Positions 22,275 to 35,800 of a DNA stretch of 64,000 bases are shown here, one piece after another; position 1 is the first letter of the stretch; each line of letters starts with the position of its first letter. The position numbers and the translations under genes are program-made. Under the pieces are notes generated by a model that did no database searches, was not told the DNA's origin, and saw only the letters and a list, made by a program, of their open reading frames with translations. The DNA lies in NCBI GenBank assembly GCA_000181795.3, contig CM012953.1, positions 6,806,034 through 6,870,033 on the forward strand, in the 5' to 3' direction. The DNA is from Trichinella spiralis. Taxonomy: Eukaryota; Nematoda; Enoplea; Trichinellida; Trichinellidae.

Positions 22275-24061
22275 TTATTCGGCATTTTCTTCTGGCATAA
22301 AAATGTTGGTATATTTACGTAAACGATCTCTGACGCCCAAACGATGGCGCACCTTGTGAAAGCAGACTTCAGCCGTTGTTAACGTATTTCCTGTCGCCAT
22401 CAATAAAAATACCAATGCTAAAACGCTTACCTAAAAGTGCGATATCGTTAAAAAAGAAATTTGTTTTTTATTCATATAAAAGTACAAAATAAAAACTTAA
22501 CCTGCCATTCCCGGCACTGGTATGTCTGGCTCAAATGGTAAAGTAAATATGCATTGTAGAGTTGAAACACGTAACCAATGATCAAAAACGGCAACAAAAA
22601 TGTCAAACCTCGAAACATCCACGTATGAAATCCTTCTAAAATTCGCTAATTTTAGTTAAATTATAAACCATTCAAAACATTTTATAAATAATCATACCAA
22701 AATAACAAATATACCAACAACTAGAGCAAAGTTAATAATAATAATAATCATTTATAAAATAATTAAATTGAAACTTTTTTAACCAGCAAATTGTACATTT
22801 TTAACTTGTAAAATTTAAAATTTATGTACTCTGTACCAGATTGCTTGAAGAACTGAAAATTCTGCTTACCAACTGTTATATCCATCGAATGGCGCCTGCC
22901 TAATGCTTTTAAACGATATAAACAACCTCTTTGATACTGACATTGCAAAAATGTGACAAAACCTACAATTAATGCAATTTCATCTTGCTAAGTAAAGCAA
23001 ATAATGTTGAAACACTGTTTCAACCAAAACTGCTTACTTATGTAAAATGAGAAAAGCAATATTTGCTTTCTAGAGTTTTGATAACATTCACCATCCGGCC
23101 AAGTTAGCATAATACCAGAAAGTACAGCAGATGCATAATGATGAAAAAGCCACCATCCTTTTATTCTTAAATACAAAGATTTTTATGAAGTAGGCAGTAT
23201 TCAAATATGTAGATAACAGCCTACCTGGAACCATTGCATCGTAATATGCTTTCACGAATTGTTAGAGTACAGTAATACCATACTAGAAAAAAGTTGTATG
23301 CTGCATCCAATACTCTGAAATGAAATGAAAAAATTCAAGCGAGAAAAAAAGCTACATGTCTGAAATATTTACCTCAAATGAACAAAGTATACGATTGGTG
23401 CAAATACAAATAAAATAAGATTGACTCTAAGTTTGAACTTTTCATAGTCTTCTTTGTATCGAATCCTTGATATACGTTTCTTAACTTAAATCTATTATAA
23501 ATATTATCATCAAATGCTATACCTTTGCATTCTGTTTAATATTGAAACGCTGATATTGCCGAGAATAATGTTTAAGTAGATACTAGAAAAAATAATTTCA
23601 TCAAAACCGATAAAATCAAAAGACATGAACTACCCGTTATTTTCACAAGGCAAATGGCTTAGCATTTCGTCAAAACGCATTTCATAGTTATTCAGCTTGG
23701 AGAGCTCTGTTTTGCATTCTTCTTCATCCAAAATAGACCTAGAAAATATTATTTTTTATCGTAAACCTACAAGTTATACAGTGATTATTCGGCAAAAGAA
23801 ACAAACAAACAGTTTTGTAATCTTTTTCAATTCCGACACTTCGTGTAACAAATGTGTCAAAGTTTTTCGAGCCGAAACTTGAAATTGACCAACACTCGTC
23901 CGCATGGACAAGTGATCTTTGAATGATATCTAAATATTCAAAGTATGAATTCAAAATTACGCAACAACTCATTTTTAACAACATACTTCAAAATCCGAAA
24001 CTCGAGACTGAAAATTACTCAGTGCTGTTCTGCAATCAGAAACTGATATTTGCAAATCCAT
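22275..24061 (-). CDS. TMEM120: TMEM120 (TACAN-like) six-helix membrane protein
   Basis: Ten exons on the minus strand: 24061-23987, 23929-23811, about 23720-23634, 23582-23523, 23465-23373, 23314-23225, 23165-23038, 22962-22870, 22635-22502 and 22430-22275. This is about 344 residues (human TMEM120A has 343). Family blocks are in order: an N-terminal coiled coil; [61 protein letters not shown]...[53 protein letters not shown]. The proteins lie in ER and nuclear-envelope membranes and bind coenzyme A; roles in fat metabolism and mechanosensing have been proposed. The exon 3 acceptor is uncertain: the best-looking AG (exon from 23737) gives a plausible start but runs one base out of frame. The gene is head-to-head with ARMC5, 922 bp apart. 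Confidence 0.93.
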
Positions 24062-24983
24062 CTCAGTATCACAAATTTAAAAAAATTTACAGTTCTTAAC
24101 AATTCGGAAGAACATTAATTTATACTGTAGATGTTACATGATAATGAAGTTAGGTAATAATTTTGTACATGCAAAATACAGTTAAGGTGTAAAATTATTT
24201 CATCATTAGTAATAAATAATTTCATTATTTGAAATAAAATATTAGCAAAAATGTAATTTTCTTGGTAAATAAAGTTTTAGAATTTTCATTTATTCAAATT
24301 GGTAAATAAAATTCAACAAAAGTTTTTATTTAAAAAATACATGACAGTCTTTTTATGAACAAGATTTGACAAAATATTTGCTTTTGCGATTTTACATTCA
24401 AAATTTTAAGCTGTCATTAATATATACATTCAAAATAGAGATATTTATTGGAATTTTTTAATTAAACAAATTAAAATAGAAATGTGAATAATTATTCAAT
24501 TTTAGAAAGTTTTAATTTTACAATAGCCATAAACATTAATACATACTGATTTTTAATAATGACAGTATGACAAAATGTTCCAGGTGTTCGAGAAGAGAAA
24601 ATTTTCCCTATTTGAGCAATTTGACAACTTTATTACATTTTCCAATATGTTTTTGAAAATTTTCAATAATTTCAAAAAGATGTATCTTACTTTCTACGAA
24701 ATCACACTAGTAAAAGTGGAAATATTTTATATTTTAATTTCTTGAACATTTTGTTAATGTTATTGAGTGCATGAAAGTTTTTTTTTGATTTCAAATTACA
24801 ATTATTCATGGTTTTTTTTTCATTTATGAAATTTTGTTGTGTTTTTAAGAAGTAATTTTTGAAGAGTGTAAACTGTTGAATTTCTTATTTGTATTTCGAT
24901 TTGTGAGATTTGTATTTGTGAATTGCATAATTTTCATTGCTGATCGGTTTTGAAATGATTGAAGATGTTGTCATTTTAGCACG
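24062..24983. promoter_or_regulatory. Divergent intergenic region, TMEM120 and ARMC5
   Basis: Very AT-rich 922 bp between two head-to-head genes, so it must hold both promoters. I see no clear TATA or CCAAT pair. Confidence 0.4.
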
Positions 24984-27960
24984 ATGGAATCTCCAAATGT
25001 GGTGGAATTGGTGACCGTTTGGTTCCGTCAGGTGAAGTGAGTGATTTTTTCATTTGGTTGTGATCAAGTGGTGATTGGGAAAATCTGCTTGCAGGGACAA
25101 GTTGAAAAATTTCAACGAAATGGACAATGTCGAATTGGGACGCTGTTTGCGCAGTTTGCGTGCTCGTTTGAAAAGCTACCACGAGCTGAGCTTGTTTTCG
25201 TTCGGCGACAGTGTCGAATTGTTCGTCTACATCTGGCGTTGTTATGTGACCAGAATCGAAGATAGCGTCTTTTTTGGAAAGCAGTCGTCGAGTGAAGAAT
25301 ATCCAGACTATGAAGTGGTGAAGGAGCTGGTGACGATATTTTCGAACAGCGTGGCTTTGAACCGCCACGCGGCGGGGCAGATTTTACACTACGACGAGTC
25401 GGTGTTCACCAACTCGAAGCGGCTTTTGTCGTTGAGTTCCATTCCAGCCGGCGTTGTGGCCAAAGTGATCCGTCTGCTGGCGGTACTGTGCGGTCAGTGT
25501 CCGGCAGCGGTGACCAATCTGTGCTGGTCGTACAGGGAAATTTTCTCGTCGACACTCGGCTGGCTTTTGGTGACGGATTTTCCCGCTCATTATTACAAAT
25601 TCGGTGTCCACTTGTTGCGTTTCGCCGTCGAGTTGAACAACAACCAGCTGCTTGTCTACTTGGAACAAGCCGGCTTGGCACGGGTTTTTGCCACCTTGTA
25701 CAGCTTGGTTGAGTTGCAGTTGAGGGTGAAAATTTCGAAAACGTTTATTCTGCTCGTTCGTGCCAACGGACCCAAGGAGTGGATTCGGGAAATTGTCGGC
25801 GACGTGGGATTTTTGCCCGCGTTCATGGACGAATTGACCAGTGACCAGTGCGAATCGAAGCAGCTGCTCGAAATCAACCGCACCTTGTTGCACCATTTGA
25901 TGATTTACGATTCTGAGGTTCGAGTCGAATTGAGCAAGTGTGGTGGGATTGAGTATTTTTTGAAAATTTGCCAACAATCCGACAATTCGACGTCAATATC
26001 CGAAAATGCGCGCTTTTTGTCCTTGTTCACCACGTCGGCTATGGGCAGGCTGAAGTTGCGTCAGTCGAACGCTTTGGATTATTTGGCTTGGACGTTCGAA
26101 CAGACCACAGACTGCGGCTTGTTGGAATTTCTGGTCCACGCATTTTCCCGTTTGGTCTACGACGAACAGGGCAGTGCGGTTCTATTCCGGCGGTCGAATT
26201 TTCGTCAGAAATTATTGAAATGCGTCCAACTTTGCATTAGCAAGGAAATTTCCAATCGTCTGGAATTGAACGGCGGCGGTCGAGCGATGGACAGTCACGG
26301 AGAAGTGAACAGTGGGATGTGGTCATCTTTGTTATTGGTCGGTAACAGCGACAACAACAACGACAGTGGTCATTGTACAATGGTCAGTCAGTTGTTGAAG
26401 AACGTGGACGAGGAGGAATTTTTTCTCCAACCTTCGCCAGCTTTGTCACCGTTGTCCGACACGATCAGCTATCCGACCACACCCGACGACCAGTGCTATT
26501 ACAGTGACACGCCGGGCACTGGGGACAACTTGGAACGTTCGTCGGATCAGCCGACCGACGAGACGATCATCACAGTCGAACAGTTGTCCACTCATGGACT
26601 GAAAGAGGAAGAACTTTACCTGGGCAAATGTACGCACAACGTGCAACTGTTGGACGACTTGAAGCAACTGTACGCCTCGGAATCGGGCGTTGGTCGAAAT
26701 TTTGACGGTTCAGCGGCGGAAGCGGAAACCCGATTCAACACCGACCGGATGTTGAAGTCATCGTTGGAGTTGCTCTCGTGCGCCTACTACGTCGGGCCGT
26801 ACGCGTTCAGTTTGTGCAGCGTAGCCGCTTGGCAAGCTCTGCTCGCCGTGGCCGTGCTCAGCGATTCGGTACCCAAAAGCTTATCCTGCCTGATGCGCAG
26901 TATCCTGTCCGACCGGACACTGCTCGACGCGTTGGTGGAAAACGAAATTTACGCCCTTGTATTCAGGTATTTTTGCTTTCACCGCGACGACCAGTGTCCA
27001 CGTTGCTCGACGTTGTGCGAACTGGGCAAGACGTTGTTGTACGTGTTCGGCGAAGATTCGGAGACGAACTTCGTCTCGAAATCGCTGATCGACTTCTACT
27101 CGTTCGGCAGTGACAAGTTGAAATTGTCCGCTATGCTGGTCGTACCTTACATCCGGCGTCGGAACAAGTTGCTTCGGAAAACTTGGCAACGTCCCGACAG
27201 TTTGGATTTGGTCTGCGAGGCGTGGCTGGTCAACGTCGACCGTCCTGAACGATTGAAAGTGATTTTCACGTCGATGTCGTTGTTGGTCAAGCAACTTCTA
27301 CTGGTGGACAAATCCGACCCGAAGTCCACTTTCGACATCGATCACCGCAAGCAGCAGCAGCAGCAGCAGGTTGGTTGGGGAACGTGCACGTTGGCCCCGA
27401 TCACTGCCGATTTGACCACTGTCCAGTTTGTGCATCCGCAGTCGGGCAGGGCAGTGGCCGCGAGCAAAGAGATTCTGTCGAATCGAAGCCAGTACTTTTT
27501 TGCCATGTTCAGCAACGGCAACTTCGTCGAATCGAAAATGTCGATCGTCGAGCTCGACTGTCTCGACTACAGCGTCGACGCTTTTGAACAGTTTGTCCAC
27601 TTTTTGCACGGCTGTTCGAATTGTCCGAAAATGGACGTCGACTCGTTGAATCGCTATTTCGAACTGCTCCACTTGGCCGTGTCGAGATGTTGCGTGGATT
27701 TTGTCGACTTTTTGCATCGTCAACTTGGCAAATTTTTGGATCCGACCAGCGTCGGCGATATTCTCACTTTTGCCCTTTGCCATTGCCATTCGAACTTTGT
27801 CGACCCTTGCCTGGAGCTGTTGTTCAAGACCCACCTGAACCAGGATGCGGATCGCGTTGTGACCGTTGTCCGGCAGGTCAGATCAGCTCGACTGACCGAC
27901 GAACTTGCCCAAGCGGTTCGTCGTTATTTGGAAGCGTTGTTGTTGAATGCTTGTTCTTGA
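24984..27960 (+). CDS. ARMC5: ARMC5-like armadillo-repeat and BTB-domain protein
   Basis: Exons 24984-25036 and 25095-27960 (2919 nt, 972 residues; human ARMC5 is about 935). The 58-bp intron starts GTGAGT and the phases fit. The N-terminal two-thirds is all-alpha and ARM-like. The C-terminus has a BTB fold whose block SQYFFAMFSNGNFVESKMSI...VHFLHGCSNC parallels human SPFFRALLSGSFAEAQMDL...LHHLHGCRGC. A preceding VVPYIRRRNKLLRKTW block also matches. ARMC5 is a substrate adaptor of a cullin-3 ligase that ubiquitinates RNA polymerase II (RPB1). The second exon is a GC-rich 2.9-kb block in AT-rich DNA, with a CAG run at 27352-27369 encoding Gln. Low-complexity acidic sequence near residues 440-510 separates the two halves. 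The family is likely; detailed orthology is inferred from the C-terminus. Confidence 0.8.
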
Positions 27961-28506
27961 CCAACAAGCATGTTCAATTTGATTTTTCAGCTCGTCTGCT
28001 CAAACGTCTGTTTATTGTTTAAACCAACAACAACAACAACGGGTGATCATGAGAAATATATATATATATTTTGGATTTAGCACAAGTTAAAAATAATGCT
28101 TTCTTCCGTGGAAATGGTAGATTAAATTCTTCACTAGCACAGCTAGACTGGACTGTATCTGACAACAACTGTTTAAATAACAAATTCCACTGAACCAACC
28201 AACTGACGTTTTAGGCTTTTCAAGACGATCATAATTTTCTACAATTCTTCGATTCTCTTCTGAATGCGAACACAAACACACACACACACATATTAATTAA
28301 TTAATTTATTTATTTATTAAATGAGAAAACAACAAATTTAAAAACAACATCGGTGATTCGATTGCAAAATGAACAACAAATGAATTCTTTTTTTTAGCTA
28401 ACTGCAAAAACAATAACTTCAATATTATAACGTTAATTATATTATTTAACAAAATGGATAAATATTAGAAATATTTGAAATTTCTTTCTCATTATGCAGA
28501 AGAATC
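27961..28506. other. Convergent intergenic region, ARMC5 to ABHD17
   Basis: 3' flanks of two tail-to-tail genes, with a short (TA)n near 28055 and a (CA)n run at about 28270-28290. Confidence 0.6.
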
Positions 28507-29900
28507 TTATTCTTTCTCCTGCATTTCCGCCGAATACGATGCTGTGGAAAATGACACCGAAGCGGATTGTTCATTATTTTTCAATTCTGCATCGTTCAAT
28601 TTCGCGTAAAGCTGGACAAAATATTCAGGCGGTTCATAATGGGCAGCTCTGCCAGGCATTCGATGAACAGGTATCGTTAAATGACAATTATGATGCAGAA
28701 ATTCGGCAATAAATTTCAACGTCTGCTTGTTATTCGATACATTATTGTGTGAAGCCCCTGGAATCACTACCGGCGCGGATGTAACTGGACAATTTTCGGC
28801 CAGTTTAATTGCATGGGTCAGATTGAACATCTCATCATTCGCACCGTGCAAGATCAAAGTCGGAAATTTCACATTTTTTATTTTCGACGAACTGAAAAAT
28901 AGAAAAAAATCATCTTTTTCTCTCCCTCCCTCTCTTCGAATTCACCATGCTGCAAACTCACTTGCAAAGCCTATCCTTAAAGCAGTTCCACTTGGAATTT
29001 GAACAAATCGCACCGTAGGCCGAAGTGAACGCCGAAATGACAATCAAACAGCCCACTTCTTTTCTCGAAGCTAAATCTATCGCTGGAACAGTGCCAATGG
29101 AAATTCCAATCAAAATTATTTTCTTTGGTGGTATTTTCAATTCGGTTGTCATATATTTGTAAACAAGGTCGTGAGAACGATACAGACCATTTTCCGTAGG
29201 GCGACCTTTACTCAATCCATAACCTGGATAATCGTACATAAATACATCTATTCCAAAATTTCTGCACAACAAATCCGCATATTCCATTCCTAAAGCCATA
29301 TCGCAAGCATTCAACTGAAACAAATATTTATTTATCGAAGAGCAATGCAATGTTGTTGAATGTTTGATTTTTTTTTGAAATATTCATTTCTTTCTTACAT
29401 GAGAAAGTATAACGAACATCGGTGCCGGTTGACGAAAAGTATTTCTCATGTGCACACAAGCTATGCACATCGACGGTGGAGATTCTAAATAGAAACCGTC
29501 ACTTTGTTGAAGCATTCTTTCCACCTTGTCAACAGAGATGTGGGAAGCGATGGATGGCATTATCGTGACAAAATATTTCAATGGGTTCGTTTCTTCTCTC
29601 TTTCTCACAAATTGATATTCACTAGTTACGGGTGGCCTGCAATTGCATCCAATATAACTGATATCACTGAAGCGATGTCGATCCACAATTCACTTACCCG
29701 AACGCAATGCAATTCAATAGACACGAAGGAATTGGCAAACGGAACGCTTTGATAGCACTGAATGCGTTCGTCAAAAATGAGGGAAATTTAAATTTCCTCT
29801 TATTGCGTTTCGCTTTTTTAGGTTTTGTCGACTTGACCACATTGTCAGAAGTCGTGGCGTTTTCTGGCAACTGTTCTTCAGCTTTCGGATCTTTGTCCAT
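28507..29900 (-). CDS. Alpha/beta hydrolase of the ABHD17/ABHD13 type
   Basis: Four exons on the minus strand: 29900-29698, 29636-29399, 29314-28962 and 28891-28507 (1179 nt, 392 residues; start at the first ATG of the frame). The family blocks are FVILSH.NACDMALG, VFMYDYPGYGLSKGRP(S/T)E, the nucleophile elbow GISIGTVPAIDLASR with S219, the acid D284 in ILHGANDEMF, and H313 in GASHNN. The S-D-H triad is therefore intact. ABHD17 enzymes are membrane-bound depalmitoylases attached through an N-terminal Cys cluster. Here the region before the fold has a basic stretch (KPKKAKRNKRKFK) and PSCLLNC, compatible with lipidation. The N-terminal 50 residues and the C-terminal 60 residues extend beyond the human proteins. 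The residue after the oxyanion His is Leu where human ABHD17 has Gly. Substrate is unknown. Confidence 0.88.
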
Positions 29901-32293
29901 ACTGTTCGCAAAAACCAACCTGAACACTGAAAATGTTGTTGCTGAAGTTTGCCGAGTGGATATTGTTCAAAATAAAATTTTAAAGTTAAACTTTTAATGA
30001 TAAAAATGTTTAATTTTTGTTTAATGTAATTTAAACTAATTTTGTAACACTTTAAAATGTTTGGTGGATTTTAGAAAATTTGTCAATGAGCAATGTACAG
30101 TAGGAAATTTTGAAGTTCTGCAATTATTCAAGTTGCATTTTTATTATAAATTAAATTGCACAATTTTATTATTTTGTTTTCATAATGATAAAAATAAAAC
30201 AATTTTGTTAAAAATAAAAAAGTGCTACATTTCAAAGAATTGCGAAAAATTGTACATGAACAATTATTACAAATGAAGAAATTGAATCATTTTATTAATA
30301 ATATTTTTTGTGAAATTATTCGTGATATATTTGAAATAATTTTTAAAAAATGCTTGAAATTTATTGTTAAATTCAATCAATTCAAACGTGAATAAGGTAC
30401 GTGAGAATGTTTGCTTTTCGAACGTCAGCAAGTATGATTTAGTTTAGTAAAAATTTGAAAGAGAAAGAAATAATAAAATTTTTTTCTTCATCTTTCAAAA
30501 GCAAAGCAAAGCTGCGCAATTGTTCATTAATGCCAATTTGAATGTTTTGAGCTTTCAAATTTGAAAAAAGAACGAATTTGCCAACATGCGGAGGAGTTGA
30601 ATCCTAATCGACGGTAAACAAGATTAAAGCTTTGTCAAGAGTGAAGGAAAATTGGTTAGCTGAAAATTTTTCATCAAATCAGTGTTACAAGCTTGATCGA
30701 TAATGAAAAAATAAAAAATCCAAATGGAACAAGAGCAAAACATGCGGATCAGATTGTGAAAATATTTTTTTGGAAAAATTGTAATAATGTAAAATTCTAC
30801 ATATATAAATATAATTTCATTGCAATTGATAATTTATTATTGGACAACAGAAATTATATTTTTGTTCCAATTTTCCAAGCATTATCGGTTAAAAGTTGCT
30901 TTTTTAAACAGCTTCTTCACTTGTAAATAGTTAATTTGAAATTCAGGAAATTGCCAAATTGATATACTACCATTAAGAACAGTAGATTTAAGCAGAAATT
31001 ACTGCAATTTGTGTGTTCAAATTTGAGCAATAAAATTTAATGGAATTCATTTGACCATCTCTTGTGCGTTTTAGTACCGATTGAAAATTTTCAATTTTAT
31101 TACGACGTCAAATGCTGATGCTGATCATCTTCGATGACGTAAAGTGGAACATATTTTAGCAAAGCAAAACTAGAACATCTTTTTCGCTTTGAAATTTTAG
31201 TTTAATAAAAATTTAAATTTAATAAATAAATAAATAAATAATTTTGATGTTTTCATTTGGGATAATATGATGATTTGCAACGTTAGAGAGAATAATTGTT
31301 CTACGCAATATTAAAACGGAGCAGCTGTCAACTGCTCACACATGCATAACACGTCAGTGATGAACAATTTGTTTTCTATTGAATGTGAATGAAAAAGATT
31401 GAAATAAATCTGCATCAAATTTGCAATATTACTTTTTCAAATTATTTTCAATCAGTTTATTTATTCTGGATGAAAAAGTTTCACAAAATAGGACAAAAGT
31501 ATGAAATGGAATTTCACATTACAAAAACAAGCAAATTGCATTCCGAGATTCATTCCAGTTGACAGTATGAATTTGTGCTTACAGAATGCTTAAAGTTGTT
31601 ATTGTTTACCGACTTAGCCCGTTAACGATTTGATGATATTCGACAAAAGAGCAACGGCCCGTGCTTCAATTAGTCATCGTACATTCCAAACTAAACCAAG
31701 CTGGTCAAGGTTGTCACCCATGGCTATCATCTCAGGTCAAGGCATTGGTCATTGTCACATAATACAAATTATGCATTTTGTTAAATTTTAATTTTTACAA
31801 TTGCAAATGCTCAATTGCAATTGCATAAACAAGAAAATGAATATATTTCATCATCATTTTTCTGTTATTGCAATTGACAATTGGTCTCTCAATCTATCTG
31901 CATATAAGTATATATGCACAGATATTAATAGGCGTCTGTGAGTATGTGTGCACAGGTACAGTTTGTATACATATATATATGTGTGTGTGCGTGTATGTGT
32001 GTATGTGTGTAGATGAATTTAAATCATCAACGTGCAATGTGCATGTATGCATGTGTGAAACAGAGGAGCGCTGTTGTTGTTACATGACGAAAACTCGTTT
32101 GGTCGCTTTAGTAACACACGCAATTGGCTGCAGCCAGTCGTTGCCAGTTGAATGAATTGACGATGCATTGCTTGTCTTTTTCAAAAATCGTTCTCTTCGT
32201 TCTCTGACGCGTTCCGTAGCAATTGCACAATTGTTTTGTTATAAGCGTGCAGATATTTAGTAATATAATTTTCAACTACTTCTTCAGCTAAAT
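29901..32293. promoter_or_regulatory. Divergent intergenic region between ABHD17-like and small Hsp genes
   Basis: 2.4 kb of AT-rich DNA with a TG/TATG-rich stretch at about 31970-32012. The last 100 bp before the Hsp ATG ends in a pyrimidine tract and CAG at about 32286, suggesting a 5' UTR intron or trans-splice acceptor. I found no convincing canonical heat-shock element. Confidence 0.4.
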
Positions 32294-32872
32294 ATGCCCA
32301 TACGAGAAAAACGGATACCAATTCAACGAAGTGATTACAATGTTGTGGATCGAGAATTTGACAGCATGCGCGAAAGGTTCGAAGTCGAGATGCGCAGAGT
32401 TGAAGAAGAGATGGCAAGGCTGAGACGCGAATTCGAAGGATACACGCCGAAAATGTCGCCAACAGGCAGAACTGAACCGGATGCATTTTTCCCAAGTCCG
32501 GGCGTGGACCATGCACCGGCTTTGAAGCGCTACGATCCATACTTGGAGAACATTAATTCGCCGTTGATCAAGGATGAATCCGACGGTAAAACGTTGCGTT
32601 TGCGTTTCGACGTTTCCCAGTACAAGCCGGAAGAGGTGAACGTGAAAACTGTCGACAATCGTCTACTGGTCCACGCTAAGCACGAAGAGAAAAGCCAGCA
32701 ACGTACAGTATACAGAGAATACAACCAAGAGTTCATGCTACCCCGTGGCACGGATGCAGAATTGATCACGAGCACACTTTCAGTCGACGGTATTCTCACC
32801 GTCCAAGCCCCTCTACCGGCCGTCGAGGCACCACCCCCTTCTGGACGTCGTGTACCAATCACTCACAACTGA
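32294..32872 (+). CDS. Small heat-shock protein with alpha-crystallin domain (hsp-25-like)
   Basis: A single coding exon of 192 residues. The N-terminal region is highly charged (RERFEVEMRRVEEEMARLRREFE). The alpha-crystallin domain spans about 85-175: LRLRFDVSQYKPEEVNVKTVDNRLLVHAKHEE, then YREYNQEFMLPRGTD and LSVDGILTVQAPL (blocks in order). Small Hsps are ATP-independent holdases that form oligomers in the cytosol. The core closely resembles the nematode HSP-25 group, whose members act in muscle and other tissues without strong heat induction. There is no IXI/V motif at the C-terminus, which ends RRVPITHN. The ATG at 32294 is seven bases after a CAG acceptor-like sequence. Confidence 0.95.
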   Translation: MPIREKRIPIQRSDYNVVDREFDSMRERFEVEMRRVEEEMARLRREFEGYTPKMSPTGRTEPDAFFPSPGVDHAPALKRYDPYLENINSPLIKDESDGKTLRLRFDVSQYKPEEVNVKTVDNRLLVHAKHEEKSQQRTVYREYNQEFMLPRGTDAELITSTLSVDGILTVQAPLPAVEAPPPSGRRVPITHN

Positions 32873-35800
32873 CCTGTGGTAATTTGAATGTGATGATTTG
32901 TATTTTTTTTTCTTTAATTCTTTTTTTAAATTCTTCTCCGCTCTCTTTCCCCTCATTTATTTACATTTATTTCATTGTTCATGTTGTGCTTTCATGTGAC
33001 CAATCGTGTTCAGCTAAGCTGACCAATTTTCCACTATTTTCTACTTTTTCCTCTTGCTTACAAAATTTTTCAGATCTGTAATTTAATATTTATTTAACGT
33101 AAGAAAAAATGTAGAAGATTTAGATTTATATACTTCTCGTCGGACTATTGTGAGATACAACAGCTAACTGCTTCTCCTCCCCTTCTCCTCTCCCTCCCGG
33201 CTCGATTAAATGAATGTCCGAAAAGCAATTGTCCAACAATTTGCTTTGGCTGAAGCTGAACAGAAGTGACTAAGATCGATTTTCTTTTGCACGGCTATTA
33301 AGCGCTAGAATAAGCGTCAATAATTTCGTAGCCATTTGCATTTTCCACTTTGAACATCATCCCATCCCTTCAACAGCTTGAAGAGTGAACAGGAAACAAC
33401 ATGTAAAAAAAGCAAACAAAAAGCAAAGCAAAGTTAACATAAAATTCTGAAGCAAGAGATGATAAAAATGAGAAAAATGATGAACAAATATTTTTGCCAT
33501 GCCGCAAGAGTCTGCGGTGCGGTTGTTTTGGTTGGTAGCTTTGGGAAAAATGTCTCTCCCAAATGTTCTCTGACGTGTCGCAGTTGCATCGGCATCCAGT
33601 GACGTGGCGTCCAGTTTCTTGCGGCTTTTGATAAATATATTATTATCATCACCTGTGCCAGATTGATGAGCATTTTGACATTTCACGAGCAAATTTCTCT
33701 CCTAATTTTTTTAAGCTTCAAGCGGTTAGCATTATTTATTTTCTTCATCAAAACTGTATTTCAGAAATTTAAAACTTTTTTTGTGTTCTCTTTTTAATTT
33801 CGACTTTAGAAATAAAACCTGCTTTGCAGATTGGATTTGCATTTCATTTTCTAAAAAATACAGTAATAAAATGTTGATCAACGATCACTTGAGAATGCGA
33901 GCTGTTCAAAAGTAAAAAAGCAAATGGAAGGAAAAAACAAGCCCGAAAGCTTCTTGTTTACGACAACATTTTGCCAAACAATAGATGGAAATTTTATTTT
34001 TAGAAAATAACAAATTCAATCAATTCTTTCTCAACGTTTTTTCAAAGTTATACTGTAGCCAAGGAACAAAAAAGACATAAAAAAGAGTTTTTAATTGAAT
34101 TGCTGTTACTTGTTTGATCGGTGGCTTGAAGCAGTTTCGGTGATATTTTTGCTTGCGTCTATCATAGGCGGTCAGTTGAGCAATTCTGATTTTGTTTAAT
34201 GAAAAATTTGTATTGTTTTCCAAAAATTCCATTACAATCAATTTCGCCTGCTGAGAAGAAGAGAAACTGTCAGATATTTCACTTGTTTTTCATAGTATTT
34301 TTTTCATTTTTCAATATAATTTTCAAAAGTATTTCAAATTGACTTTGAAAAATCAATTATTAAAGCCCTATTTCAAGTGCAATAAGTGTTTTGTTTTGAA
34401 GCTGGTCAGTGCTGAATATTGATTGGCTAAGACAATAATAATATTTGAATGGCTTACGCGTATGAATAACAAACATTGTTCAATTGTATCGTTTGTATGA
34501 AATATGGAAAAAAGAAGTGTTATTTTTTTCCACTTATCATCAACGAAGTGCACTGAAGTGATTGTGAAAGTTTAATTGACAAAATATATATTAAAATGCA
34601 TTTTTATTTTAAAAAATACGTGTGTTGACAAATTTAAATTTTATTTGACAACCTCTGACGCTTGTCGTTGGTTTGCTTGTTTGCAAAGCACGCTGAAGTT
34701 GTAGTAGTAGATCCAAGAGCAGTTGCAGTGCAAGTGCAGAATAATTTATTGATGCGGAGGTGAAATTTCAGCTCACATATTGCAATATTTCATTTTGCAT
34801 AGTGCTTTTGCTGTTTTATCTTCGGTTGTTTGCGTTTCTGTGTTGATTTGCAAAAACTGAGAACTCTTCTTCGTTTTTTTGTGTGTATTTGAAGAAGAAG
34901 TCGAGTTATTTGAGCAGGAAAATTTATTTTATTGATCAGTTGAACCAAGCTGTTTGTTTATCAGTTAGCTGCGATGATTCACACAGAAGAAGAAGCTATT
35001 TTCCAATAGGAAGAAAGAACTGCTAAATGCAGGTAAATTTAGGAAAAAGTTGAATGTGAAACTGCAAATGTTGTCGTCATATTCAACATCACATATTTTC
35101 CAACAATACCATCAATCGTTCCAAAAATGGCAATATTCATATTTGATGACAATAAAAATGCCAATAAAAAGGAAAAATGTATAAATAAAGATTGTTGTTG
35201 TTGTCAACAAGAGTTACCAATTAATGTCCAATCTTGACACTGTCACGTGCGATTGACTGAGTGCAGTTTTATTATTTTTCGACAACTGTGCTTTCAATTT
35301 TTCTGCTTATTTCCAATCATCATCACTGATCAGTTGAAGTTGGCGAAATTTCAATAATAACATCACCTTTTTGATGTGTTAATTCCCTCACGATTTCACA
35401 AGATTTTATCGCATTCACTCCAATCAAATATGATCTTATCAAATTTTCAAAAATTTCCCAAACAAATACGGTAAGTTTGAGAACATTGGATGGTAAATCA
35501 TCTGTTGGGACCAGTAATGTGAAATGTCAACGTGGAACATTTCGCAAGTGCTTATTATTCCATTTTCCAGTTGGTAAAACCTGATAGCATGACCCAAAGG
35601 GCTAATAATATTTGATTACACAATTTGCTTATTGTGCAGTTTACGCTTCAACTGGTGACAACAATGAACACGATGAAACTTGTTTTTTGAATAATTTGTT
35701 GCGCCATTTTTGGAAAATTCTTACCCAAAAAAGCACACACAAATTCTTTTACAATGTAAGAATTTTTAATTAATTCGGTAGATTTGAAAAAAAAACTAAA

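Noticed and set aside
23465-23523. Apparent GT-AA intron in TMEM120 between the NRMQ and RYKEDYEKF exons
   Set aside because: Using the acceptor ATATCAAG just before 23465 gives a normal GT-AG intron and exactly the family's residue spacing.
25384-27834. Long open frames antisense to ARMC5
   Set aside because: Shadows of the GC-rich coding frame; no family similarity.
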